A stretch of 8,818 bases of DNA, taken from NCBI GenBank assembly GCA_045805185.1, contig JBJMLS010000237.1:1-8818 (forward strand), in the 5' to 3' direction. Positions 1 to 6,758 of the stretch are shown here, piece after piece. The number at the start of each line of letters is the position of its first letter. Position 1 is the first letter of the stretch. The notes under the pieces were generated by a model. The model was not told the DNA's origin, did no database searches, and was given only the letters and a program-made list of their open reading frames with translations. A program made the position numbers and the translations under genes. The DNA comes from JAHEYF01 sp045805185. Lineage in GTDB: Bacteria; Bacteroidota; Bacteroidia; B-17B0; Aurantibacillaceae.

Positions 1-378
1 GAAAATAAGAAAGAAAGCCAGCCCGAAAGTGTTGGCAGCGTGACCGGATACAAAACCGTATTGACCTCCCTTGTAATTATTCACAAGATGAATTTCCTTT
101 TGCAGTTCCAGGTTGTGTGAGGGACGGTAACGTTTTACGGAGTTTTTAATAAGATTCGCGGATTGATCGCAGCACACCACCATTAAGCCCGCGCAAAGCA
201 GTGCAACAACTATTTTTTTGCCAATGCTTTTATACAACAGCCAGGCAAGCAGCATATAAAAAGGGATCCAGATAAAAACGGAGCTTACATATTCCATGAA
301 CAGGTCAGCATAGGAATTATGACACCCGTTGATGGCGGAGAAAATGCTGCGGTCAATATGTTCGAGACTTTCTAACAT
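1..378 (-). CDS. PAP2-family (type 2 phosphatidic acid phosphatase) membrane phosphatase, N-terminal part
   Basis: Reading leftward from an ATG at 376-378 gives an open frame of 126 codons with no stop before the window edge, so the C-terminus is missing. The visible part has a hydrophobic helix at about residues 32-50 and another at about 55-70. The PAP2 signature follows: K78-x6-R85-P86 (motif C1), then F-V-S-G-H at 109-113 (motif C2, with Val in place of the usual Pro before SGH). The third motif (SR-x5-H) would lie beyond the edge. Family members are integral membrane phosphatases that remove phosphate from lipid phosphates such as undecaprenyl diphosphate or phosphatidylglycerol phosphate, with the active site on the periplasmic side. 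The exact substrate cannot be told from the sequence. The upstream gene on the same strand ends at 528, and a -7-like element lies just before the ATG, so it is probably transcribed separately. Confidence 0.88.
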   Translation of the reverse strand, partial: MLESLEHIDRSIFSAINGCHNSYADLFMEYVSSVFIWIPFYMLLAWLLYKSIGKKIVVALLCAGLMVVCCDQSANLIKNSVKRYRPSHNLELQKEIHLVNNYKGGQYGFVSGHAANTFGLAFFLIF

Positions 379-527
379 GAAGCTTTAAAGTGCAAATATA
401 AAGGTTTAGGCCTCGCAGAAGTGCAGAGGTTGCTGTGTTTCGTGATTGGATTTGTATTAATTACTGCTTGTGAAATAACTGATGGTTCATTTTTTTTCTC
501 TCTTGGTCTCCGCGCCCCTGGTGTTCA
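379..527. other. Intergenic spacer between TPR-SpoIIE gene and PAP2 gene
   Basis: This 149-base spacer holds the 3' flank of the phosphatase gene and the putative PAP2 promoter. I see no convincing terminator: only a 4-bp stem at 520-535 overlapping the stop codon, followed on the minus strand by an A-rich rather than a U-rich tract. The plus-strand open frame starting at 421 has no recognisable content. Confidence 0.5.
393..400 (-). promoter_or_regulatory. Possible Bacteroidota -7 element for the PAP2 gene
   Basis: Read on the minus strand this is TATATTTG, an exact match to the Bacteroidota -7 consensus TAnnTTTG. It lies 14 bases before the ATG, which would leave a leader of only a few bases. 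No TTG is seen at the expected -33 distance, so this rests on one box only. Confidence 0.4.
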
Positions 528-3008
528 TCAGCACCTCACACCGATGATCAGTATGTCATCCACCTGTTCTGAGTTTCCTCTCCATTCGTGGATAAAATTT
601 TCCAGGTAACTGTGTTGATCCGCCATAGGTTGCTGATGGATCGCTAAGAATAATTCCTTTAGTTTTTTAGTGGTTAATTTCTTTTGCCTGTCGCCCCCGA
701 ATTGGTCAGCATAACCGTCGGTAAACAAATAAAGCATATCTCCTGAATTAAAAACGACCTCATGCTGGTCAAATTCCTGGTTCCGGGGTGTGAAGCCTCC
801 GATCGCTACTTTCGTGGCTTTTATTTCTTCGATGGCTTTTACACCTGCATTCCGGATCACCCACATTGGCCTGTTTGCGCCGGAATATTTTACCAGCGTG
901 GTTCCATCCGCGTTTCGTTGAAGTGTTGTCAGCGCAATATCCAATCCATCGCGCGAAGAGGAATCCTTTGTTGTTTGTTTTAAAGTAGCTTTGATCCGTT
1001 TATTCAAACGCTTTAAAATGTTCTTCGGCTCAAATAGCAAGCGTACGGCTTCGTCCAGCTTCTGAAAAGAGATCACACTCATCAATGCTCCCGGAACGCC
1101 GTGGCCCGTGCAGTCCGCCACTGCTAACAGCATGAGCTCTGAATTCAGTTTAAGTGATTTCTTTTTATGGTACTGAAAATAATAGAAATCGCCGCTCACA
1201 ATATCTTTTGGCTTATACAGGATAAAACTCTCCGGTAAGTATTTTTTTATCTCGGCTACATCAGGCAATACGGCGCTCTGGATCCTCTTCGAATAATTGA
1301 TGCTGTCAGTGATCTCCTGCTTCTGGTGTTCGATCTGCTGCTTCTGCTTTTCAAGCAATATGTTAGCGAGCCGTTGTTTGCGGTTACTCCTGAAGATTAC
1401 AAAAGCGAGGATGAGCATAAGTGCAAGACCGATAATGGATCCCGCAGTTATTAATTGCTGCCTGTGCAGCTCCGCTTCTTTCTCTGCATCTTTCTTTGCC
1501 TGTTCAAGCTTTTCCTTCGCCTTCTGCTCATCAAATTTAAATTGAAGCTGTTGCTGAACTATTTTTTTTGTGGCTTCCTCGTTCCGGGTGGTATCGCTCA
1601 TGCGCTTGAAGATCTCATGCATTTCCAGTGCGGAGCGCCAGTTATTTTCCGCTTTATAACATTTGTAAAGGATCTCACTCGATTCAGCCAGGTTGGAAGT
1701 AATGTTGATCTCACGTGAAATTGCCATTGCTTCTTTTCCGTAATCTGTCGCTTTTTTGAAATTTTTCTGGATCAGGTAGATCTCCGAAAGATCGGCCAGG
1801 CAGGAAGCAACTGTGCCGCCATTATTAATCTCCCTTGCTATTTTTAAAGCTTCTTCATAATTCCGCGCAGCTTTTCCATAATTCAGCTTTGTTTTGTAAA
1901 GCTCTCCGATCATTTCCAGGCAATCGGATACCCGGTGCTGATCATTGATCTGTTTGGCGATCTTCAGTGCACGGTTGTAATATTCCAATGCAAAGTCATA
2001 ATTTCCGGATAGGCGATGCACCTCTCCCAGCGCGCTAAGGCAATAAGCTTTGGTGTACAGGTAATTGATCTGCTCTGCGAGGTCCAGGGAGCGGTTGTAA
2101 TAATCAATTGCATTGTCGGCATCTCCCTGATAACGGTAAACATCGCCCATGGATGCGTAACAATCCGCAATACGGATATTATCCTTCAGCTCTTTGGCAA
2201 GGTCGAGCGACATTTCATAATATTCCAGCGCCTTTTGATAATCCGATTGCGCAAGGAATATTTCTCCAACAGAAAAATAATTGTTGGAGGCAAGACTGTT
2301 ATTATTGGAAAGCTTTGCGATCTTGATCGCATCATTGAGGTACTTCAGGGCCTTTGGATATTCGGTCTGCAGGCGGTGCGTTTCTCCTATTGCAGTTAGA
2401 ATATAAGCCGACTGGTGCTGATCGTTTATTTTTTCCGCGATCTTTAATGCCTCGTTAAAATACTTCAGTGCCTTATCATTTTCCTGCTGTACGCGGTAAT
2501 CGTCACCGATCCCCCGGAGGCAATACACGATCCGGTTCTCATCGTTAATTTCCTTCGCATACATCAGGGCATTTTCATAATAACTAAGCGCTTTTTTATG
2601 ATCGGATTGGATGCGGTACAATGAGCCCGTCCACGACAGCGCCTGGGCCATAAGTTTTTTATTCCTGATCTTTTCCGCGAGCTCAAAACTTTTGTTGTAA
2701 TAGGTCAGCGCGTTTGCATAGTCATCGTTGTAATAATAATAAATGCCCATTTTATGATTGGCATCAATTATTCCTTCTTTATAATTTAGTTTCTCAGAAA
2801 GCACTAAGGCTTCCGAAGCATATTGTTTGGTTTGTGCGGGATCGGTGTTTACAATGATCTCTGCCAGGCGGTTCAGGATGTTGGCCCTCTCTTTTCCTTC
2901 GCTCTTCTTCAGCGCGCTTTTCAAAGAGTCGGGAGAGTTGCTTTGAGCAGGACAAAGAAATAGAAGTGAACAGAAAAAGGCAAGCAGTATGTAACGCTTT
3001 AAATGCAT
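528..3008 (-). CDS. TPR-repeat sensor with cytoplasmic SpoIIE/PP2C-type serine phosphatase domain
   Basis: I take the ATG at 3006-3008 as the start (826 residues). A GTG three codons upstream is also open, but the ATG directly precedes a good signal peptide. Order of parts: Sec signal peptide (about 1-22, ending CPAQ); an array of 40-residue TPR repeats (about 38-477); charged coiled coil (about 474-518); one transmembrane helix (about 521-539); basic stop-transfer residues and a second coiled coil (about 545-575); SpoIIE domain (about 595-826). The metal-binding acidic residues of PP2C-like phosphatases are present: VSGD at 604-607, ADCTGHGVPG at 631-640 (D632), FTDG at 762-765 (D764) and DD at 817-818. 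It should therefore be an active Mg/Mn-dependent phosphoserine/threonine phosphatase. Inferred topology puts the TPR array in the periplasm and the catalytic domain in the cytoplasm. In related systems such phosphatases act on anti-sigma-factor antagonists or on partners of two-component systems. No kinase or anti-sigma gene lies nearby, so its target is unknown. It starts 47 bases after carA on the same strand and could be co-transcribed. Confidence 0.9.
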   Translation of the reverse strand: MHLKRYILLAFFCSLLFLCPAQSNSPDSLKSALKKSEGKERANILNRLAEIIVNTDPAQTKQYASEALVLSEKLNYKEGIIDANHKMGIYYYYNDDYANALTYYNKSFELAEKIRNKKLMAQALSWTGSLYRIQSDHKKALSYYENALMYAKEINDENRIVYCLRGIGDDYRVQQENDKALKYFNEALKIAEKINDQHQSAYILTAIGETHRLQTEYPKALKYLNDAIKIAKLSNNNSLASNNYFSVGEIFLAQSDYQKALEYYEMSLDLAKELKDNIRIADCYASMGDVYRYQGDADNAIDYYNRSLDLAEQINYLYTKAYCLSALGEVHRLSGNYDFALEYYNRALKIAKQINDQHRVSDCLEMIGELYKTKLNYGKAARNYEEALKIAREINNGGTVASCLADLSEIYLIQKNFKKATDYGKEAMAISREINITSNLAESSEILYKCYKAENNWRSALEMHEIFKRMSDTTRNEEATKKIVQQQLQFKFDEQKAKEKLEQAKKDAEKEAELHRQQLITAGSIIGLALMLILAFVIFRSNRKQRLANILLEKQKQQIEHQKQEITDSINYSKRIQSAVLPDVAEIKKYLPESFILYKPKDIVSGDFYYFQYHKKKSLKLNSELMLLAVADCTGHGVPGALMSVISFQKLDEAVRLLFEPKNILKRLNKRIKATLKQTTKDSSSRDGLDIALTTLQRNADGTTLVKYSGANRPMWVIRNAGVKAIEEIKATKVAIGGFTPRNQEFDQHEVVFNSGDMLYLFTDGYADQFGGDRQKKLTTKKLKELFLAIHQQPMADQHSYLENFIHEWRGNSEQVDDILIIGVRC
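1578..2897 (-). repeat. Eleven in-register 120-bp (40-residue) TPR-coding units
   Basis: Within the phosphatase gene the protein folds into eleven consecutive 40-residue units with no insertion or deletion between them. The same positions recur every 40 residues: a small residue (mostly Gly) followed by Glu/Asp at the start of a helix, then 'KALxYY', then 'AlxxAxxin'. The units have diverged (roughly a third to a half identical by eye); the first and last are the weakest. At DNA level short shared words recur, for example GGTGCTGATC in the units near 1934 and 2411. Confidence 0.85.
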
Positions 3009-3055
3009 ACAAACCACAAGATAATAATTTTAGGTGAGAGAAAAAATCTCAGTGA

Positions 3056-4198
3056 TCAGGAAACGGATACAGTGCTGCTTTCAGTTTTTTTCACAGCAGC
3101 CATATTCTTCACAAAATCATCGAAAAGGTAACGGCTGTCGTAAGGTCCGGGATTTGATTCCGGGTGATACTGCACGCAGAAAACTTTTTTATCCTTCAGC
3201 CGGAAACCTTCAATCGTTTGATCGTTAAGGTTCACATGCGTGATCTCGATATTGGAATTCTTTTTTACGTCCTCAGCTTTTACACTGAATCCATGGTTCT
3301 GCGAAGTGATCTCGCTTTTTCCTGTAAGTAAATTTTTTACCGGGTGATTGATCCCCCTGTGACCCGCGTGCATTTTATAGGTTGCAATTCCCTGCGATTG
3401 AGCGATCAGCTGGTGACCAAGGCAAATGCCGAATACAGGAATGCCGGTTGCAATAATGGAACGGATCAGCTCAGTTTCTTCCTTCATCACTCCCGGATCG
3501 CCGGGGCCGTTGCTCATCATAAAACCGTCTGGCTTGAAAGCGAGAAGCTCATCCAGCTTCGTTTTCATGGGGAATACTTTCACCAGGCAACCGCGTTCGT
3601 TCAATGAACGGATGATATTCTTTTTTACGCCGAAATCCAAAAGTGCAACGCGAAAAGAGGCATCCGCTTTTCCAACTTCATAAGCTTTGGTTGTGCTTAC
3701 TTTGGAAGAAAGCTCGAGTCCTTCCATTTTTGGAACTTTTGCGAGGATTTCTTTTAGTTTGGAAATATCGGTTGTTTCAGAGGAAATTATGGCGTTCATG
3801 GCGCCTTTATCGCGTATGTAGCGCACAAGTGCGCGGGTATCCACGTCGGATATGGCAACTACATTGTCTTTGATAAAGTAATCTTCAAGTGATCCGTCAG
3901 CGCGTTTGCGTGAGTAACCATCGTTGAATTTTTTGCAGACCATGCTCGAGATCTTTATGCTGTCGCTTTCAATCTCTTCTTTCTGAATGCCGTAATTTCC
4001 AATGTGAGCATTGGTCATTACAACGATCTGTCCGTAATAAGATGGGTCGGTAAAGATTTCCTGGTACCCGGACATCCCGGTATTGAAGCAGATTTCGCCG
4101 GTGGTAGTGCCGATCTTGCCAGCTGCTTTTCCTTCAAAAACTTTTCCGTCTTCCAGTAAAAGTATGGCTTTGGCCTTAGGTTGGTATTTCAAATGCAT
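3056..4198 (-). CDS. carA: Carbamoyl-phosphate synthetase small subunit (glutaminase)
   Basis: This 380-residue cytoplasmic protein hydrolyses glutamine and passes ammonia to CarB, which makes carbamoyl phosphate for pyrimidine and arginine synthesis. The length matches the family (about 380). The N-terminal CPSase small-chain domain is typical (LLLEDGKVFEG at 13-23, CFNTGMSGYQEI at 37-48, DVDTRALVRYIR at 118-129). The C-terminal class I glutamine amidotransferase domain begins about 183 and carries MSNGPGDP (228-235), the nucleophile Cys259 in GICLGHQ (257-263), the GHRGINHPV segment (279-287), SQNHGFSV (299-306), and His345/Glu347 in YHPES (344-348). All catalytic residues are intact. carB is not in the window. 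The gene sits between the DUF4270 lipoprotein and the TPR-SpoIIE phosphatase, both on the same strand. Confidence 0.97.
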   Translation of the reverse strand: MHLKYQPKAKAILLLEDGKVFEGKAAGKIGTTTGEICFNTGMSGYQEIFTDPSYYGQIVVMTNAHIGNYGIQKEEIESDSIKISSMVCKKFNDGYSRKRADGSLEDYFIKDNVVAISDVDTRALVRYIRDKGAMNAIISSETTDISKLKEILAKVPKMEGLELSSKVSTTKAYEVGKADASFRVALLDFGVKKNIIRSLNERGCLVKVFPMKTKLDELLAFKPDGFMMSNGPGDPGVMKEETELIRSIIATGIPVFGICLGHQLIAQSQGIATYKMHAGHRGINHPVKNLLTGKSEITSQNHGFSVKAEDVKKNSNIEITHVNLNDQTIEGFRLKDKKVFCVQYHPESNPGPYDSRYLFDDFVKNMAAVKKTESSTVSVS

Positions 4199-4227
4199 GG
4201 TTTTCTAGAATCTATCGTTCTAAAGTG

Positions 4228-4257
4228 CGAATTTCCTAAAAAAACAGGACATGGCAA
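4228..4257 (-). promoter_or_regulatory. Tentative carA promoter
   Basis: On the minus strand a TTG (4255-4257) is followed after 19 bases by GAAATTCG (4228-4235). That second box differs from TAnnTTTG at two of its six fixed positions. The sequence after it (CACTTTAG) resembles the flank of the PAP2 -7 box (CACTTTAA). The spacing suits the Bacteroidota primary sigma factor. The 5' leader to the ATG at 4198 would be about 25 bases. Confidence 0.3.
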
Positions 4258-4298
4258 GGCTTTGTTGATTTGTTGTTGAAACAATTAGCAAGAATTAA

Positions 4299-4318
4299 CA
4301 GCCACGTGGGCTGCAGCC
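4299..4318 (-). terminator. Weak hairpin just after the DUF4270 gene
   Basis: A 5-bp GC-rich stem (CAGCC at 4299-4303 and GGCTG at 4309-4313, 5-base loop) lies right after the DUF4270 stop codon. It overlaps two perfect palindromes: CCACGTGG at 4302-4309 and GGCTGCAGCC at 4309-4318. No U-tract follows on the minus strand, so termination here is only a possibility. Confidence 0.25.
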
Positions 4319-5703
4319 TAATAAAGTTTGGTGTACCAGATCTTCAGTTTGATCGGGTAGCTCGGATTTTCGGAGCCGCCAAGTACGAGCCGCCCCGGAT
4401 TTAATTGCCGGATCACTGTTGGGTACAATTGCCGTTCGAATACGCTGAGCACGAATTTGTAATTCGGGAATTTCTTCGAAATGATCTTTTGCGCCGTGTA
4501 AGGGATATTGAACACATATTCCCCGGTTGTGCTGTTGTATATTCCGCCATACGTGTAGGCATCTCCGGCTTCTGCCAGTGGCTCAGTTCCTCCGTATTGA
4601 TTTACGCCATCCAGGATAAGACGGGGAGGAAGGGGAAAATTGATGAGGTTATAAAAAGAGGGGCTCTTGTTCACTTTAAAGCTCAGTTCAGCCTTATTAA
4701 TGCTTATTGGACCTGAATCCGCCAAATGCTGGAGGTATGGGAAATTGATCCTTGCCTTTAAGCCGGCTAAGCCCTGTAAAAAAATATTTCCCTTGCCGCG
4801 ACTGGTATCTTTTGGCGCCAGCGCCTGCTGCCTGAGTGAGTCGTATGCGTTGCTGTAATCGTGGGCAAAATGATTGTAGCGCGGCGCGCCTGATCCTACA
4901 CCGAGATCGACTGTCCTCACATCCGTATTTGGAGAATTGTGATAATAAATGGTCAATTTGGTTTGCGCATTGGTCATGTCAAAGTAAACAAGAGAACCAT
5001 AATCAGCAGTAACCGTGGTATTTTTTGTAGTAATGAGCAAGCCTTTAAAAGCCAGTTGGAGAGCCTGGGTGCTGGCAATACGCGTGGTATCATCCATAAA
5101 ATACTGCCCGATCTCATCTTTTAGCTTGAGGCGGAGATGAGCCTTCACCGAATTATCGCCCACCTGCACTGTTGCGGTTGGTGAAGGAACTGCAGTGATC
5201 CCCTGCCCGCTATAAGTAACGTCATTGGGATCGTAAGCCTTGATCCTGGTGGAATAATAAGAGCTGTCGTAGTAAATGTAATCGCTTAGCTTATATACGT
5301 TGAACTTTAAGGCATCCGTCTTATCGCCATAATACGAGGTATTATAGGTAAGTGAAAGCACAACGGAATCAAGTTTAGGATTGGACCCGAAACCGGAACC
5401 TACAATATTATTCGGCATTACAAAACTCGTAAACAGGGATGCATCTGTTCGCCCGAATACGGGGTCTGCCATTGTTCCCAGCAATGCGTAATTTACGGAA
5501 AGCGAATTCTCATCACTTCGCATGCTGTCTTCCGTAATTGAATAAGAAATAACGCTATTGGTATCACAGTATGAAGCTGAAAGCAGATCTCCTTCCGGTT
5601 GAACATCGAGGCCAATTGAACTGCTTCCCTTGTTACAGGAGAAAAACAGAACAAGAAGACTGAGGAATAGAGAAGCTTTGATCAGCTTGTTTTTTGTAGG
5701 CAT
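4318..5703 (-). CDS. DUF4270-family lipoprotein
   Basis: The start is the ATG at 5701-5703 (461 residues); the open frame extends two more codons upstream only to a TTG. A lipoprotein signal peptide is visible: basic Lys4, Lys6 and Lys9, a hydrophobic core at 10-21, and LFFSC with Cys23 as the likely lipid-modified residue. The mature protein begins CNKGSSSIGLDVQPEGDLLS and continues with the features I associate with Bacteroidota DUF4270 proteins (an early IGLDVQPE, then LLGTMADPVFGRT at about 75-87). The rest is rich in Tyr, Ser, Asn and Thr with short beta-strand-like stretches, as expected for an exported beta-rich protein. No catalytic motif is recognisable and the family function is unknown. 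There is no acidic surface-export stretch after the Cys, so an inner-leaflet outer-membrane location is my guess. It follows the synthase-like gene on the same strand, separated by a strong hairpin. Confidence 0.85.
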   Translation of the reverse strand: MPTKNKLIKASLFLSLLVLFFSCNKGSSSIGLDVQPEGDLLSASYCDTNSVISYSITEDSMRSDENSLSVNYALLGTMADPVFGRTDASLFTSFVMPNNIVGSGFGSNPKLDSVVLSLTYNTSYYGDKTDALKFNVYKLSDYIYYDSSYYSTRIKAYDPNDVTYSGQGITAVPSPTATVQVGDNSVKAHLRLKLKDEIGQYFMDDTTRIASTQALQLAFKGLLITTKNTTVTADYGSLVYFDMTNAQTKLTIYYHNSPNTDVRTVDLGVGSGAPRYNHFAHDYSNAYDSLRQQALAPKDTSRGKGNIFLQGLAGLKARINFPYLQHLADSGPISINKAELSFKVNKSPSFYNLINFPLPPRLILDGVNQYGGTEPLAEAGDAYTYGGIYNSTTGEYVFNIPYTAQKIISKKFPNYKFVLSVFERQLYPTVIRQLNPGRLVLGGSENPSYPIKLKIWYTKLY

Positions 5704-5706
5704 GTG

Positions 5707-5714
5707 CAAAAATA
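5707..5714 (-). promoter_or_regulatory. -7-like TATTTTTG box immediately before the DUF4270 start
   Basis: On the minus strand TATTTTTG matches TAnnTTTG exactly and ends three bases before the ATG. If used, transcription would begin at or next to the start codon, giving a leaderless mRNA. No TTG is found at the -33 distance, and the box is built from the U-tract of the hairpin at 5715-5753, so the match may be incidental. Confidence 0.25.
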
Positions 5715-5753
5715 AAAAAGTTTAACACTCGTGGTAGGAATGTTAAACTTTTT
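5715..5753 (-). terminator. 13-bp perfect hairpin with U-tract downstream of the synthase-like gene
   Basis: The arms AAAAAGTTTAACA (5715-5727) and TGTTAAACTTTTT (5741-5753) are exact reverse complements around a 13-base loop. The hairpin begins 25 bases after the stop codon of the upstream minus-strand gene. On that strand it ends in TTTTT, followed by TATTTTTG, so it has the shape of an intrinsic terminator, although the stem is AT-rich. It ends only about a dozen bases before the DUF4270 start codon. Confidence 0.6.
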
Positions 5754-5778
5754 AACGTTAAATGGCAAAAAATAGTAT

Positions 5779-6606
5779 TTATTCTGCGTACTCCTCAACG
5801 CCTTCCAAAACGGCGTCATAAAAATCAGAGTAAGCTTCAACATATTCTTCAGGCGTTTTGTAGTTAAGCAGTAATTTTCCGCTCTTCTTCACATATTTCT
5901 GAATTTCAGGATTCACATTTTCGCTTCCATAGATTACAGCGTCAGAATTATCAATTGCAAGTTTGGTCAGGTTAACGAAGCTTGGATCGTTTACATTCTT
6001 TACATCCTTTGCAGTAATTCCTTCGATCGGAATTTTAGAAGCAAATTCCTTATCAAGAGTTCCGGGGAATTCATCGTTATAAACCGAATAAATAACCTTG
6101 GTATCTGCGAATAAAGGATTGTCGGCAAATGCTTTCTTAATGTAAAGCGGCATTAAACCGGTAAACCAGCCATGACAATGAATAATGTCCGGAGCCCAGC
6201 CTAATTTTTTCACGGTTTCAATAACGCCCCGGTTAAAAAAGATAGAACGCTCATCGTTATCATCAAAGTGCTTGTTTTTGCTATCAGTTAAAATGTGTTT
6301 TCTGGAAAAGAAGTCCTCATTATCGATGAAATAGACCTGCATGCGTGCCGACTGGATAGAGGCCACTTTGATAATCAGAGGATGGTCGTTGTCATTAATG
6401 ATCAGGTTCATTCCGCTTAAACGGATCACCTCGTGCAACTGATTACGGCGTTCATTGATACAACCGTATTTGGGCATGAAAGTGCGAATTTCTTTTCCTT
6501 TGTCCTGAATGCCTTGTGGAAGGAATCTTCCCATGTGGCTCATTGGCGTTTCATCAAGGTAGGGGGTGATTTCCTGTGAAACAAAGAGTACTCTGGCTTT
6601 TTTCAT
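5779..6606 (-). CDS. Short glycogen/starch synthase-like protein (GT5 N-terminal domain only)
   Basis: This 275-residue protein resembles the N-terminal (GT5) Rossmann domain of bacterial glycogen synthase: VLFVSQEITPY (6-16), FMPKYG (43-48), VYFIDNEDFFSR (91-102), ERSIFFNRG (119-127), and GWAPDIIHCHGWFTGLMPLY (136-155). It lacks the whole C-terminal GT-B domain; true GlgA is about 480 residues. Known active-site features are changed. The K-x-G-G-L ADP-glucose motif near the N-terminus reads E19-T-P-M-S. The Asp of HxHDW is Gly146. The His of the T-V-H-N motif is Tyr176 (SVYN). It is therefore unlikely to make glycogen by itself. I recall closely similar short proteins annotated 'glycogen/starch synthase' across Bacteroidota, which argues against local truncation. 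The acidic C-terminus (EGVEEYAE) looks like a natural end. It is divergent from panC (152 bases between start codons) and followed by the DUF4270 gene. Confidence 0.85.
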   Translation of the reverse strand: MKKARVLFVSQEITPYLDETPMSHMGRFLPQGIQDKGKEIRTFMPKYGCINERRNQLHEVIRLSGMNLIINDNDHPLIIKVASIQSARMQVYFIDNEDFFSRKHILTDSKNKHFDDNDERSIFFNRGVIETVKKLGWAPDIIHCHGWFTGLMPLYIKKAFADNPLFADTKVIYSVYNDEFPGTLDKEFASKIPIEGITAKDVKNVNDPSFVNLTKLAIDNSDAVIYGSENVNPEIQKYVKKSGKLLLNYKTPEEYVEAYSDFYDAVLEGVEEYAE

Positions 6607-6758
6607 ATGTTGGTTTGAGGGTTTGTTTGGGAGTATAATAAAGCCTTTTTACAAAAGCAATACAAAATTAAGAAAAAAAAACTCAATTTTCAAAGTAATT
6701 CTGTTAGTTTTGGGAAATATTGGCCCAAAGTGCCGCTAATTGCAGTCTCTGGCGTTTT
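6607..6758. other. Divergent intergenic region between synthase-like gene and panC
   Basis: This AT-rich spacer must hold promoters for both directions. It contains the panC -7 candidate at 6705-6712 and an A9 run near 6672-6681. For the minus-strand gene I see only imperfect -7 matches (such as TGCTTTTG), so I do not place its promoter. Confidence 0.5.
6705..6712 (+). promoter_or_regulatory. Probable -7 element of the panC promoter
   Basis: TAGTTTTG is an exact TAnnTTTG match, 46 bases before the panC ATG at 6759. That would give a leader of about 40 bases. No TTG lies at the -33 distance, so the promoter is supported by one box only. The leader has no Shine-Dalgarno sequence. Confidence 0.45.

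Noticed and set aside
520..535. GGTG/CACC stem at the phosphatase stop codon as a terminator
   Set aside because: It is only 4 bp with an 8-base loop and is followed by an A-rich tract on the minus strand.
421..609. Plus-strand open frame starting at 421, with a hydrophobic N-terminus
   Set aside because: It overlaps the end of the SpoIIE gene antisense, has no promoter or recognisable content, and its second half mirrors coding sequence on the other strand.
2016..2399. 127-codon plus-strand open frame inside the TPR region
   Set aside because: It is antisense to the well-supported TPR repeats and reflects their periodic codon pattern; no independent features.
3009..3017. GTG start three codons upstream of the phosphatase ATG
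   Set aside because: The ATG at 3006-3008 places the basic residues and hydrophobic core of the signal peptide at their usual positions, and neither start has a ribosome-binding site to favour the earlier one.
3035..3051. TGAGA/TCTCA stem-loop between carA and the phosphatase gene as a terminator
   Set aside because: The stem is only 5 bp with a 7-base loop, and no U-tract follows it on the minus strand; the T-run lies in the loop.
5779..6606. Frameshift or truncation of a full-length glgA
   Set aside because: No remnant of the C-terminal GT domain lies downstream; the next 75 bases are a spacer with a hairpin, followed by an unrelated intact lipoprotein gene.
6720..6758. N-terminal extension of panC from a TTG
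   Set aside because: The ATG at 6759 gives the usual family N-terminus, and the extension would start only about 8 bases after the -7 box.
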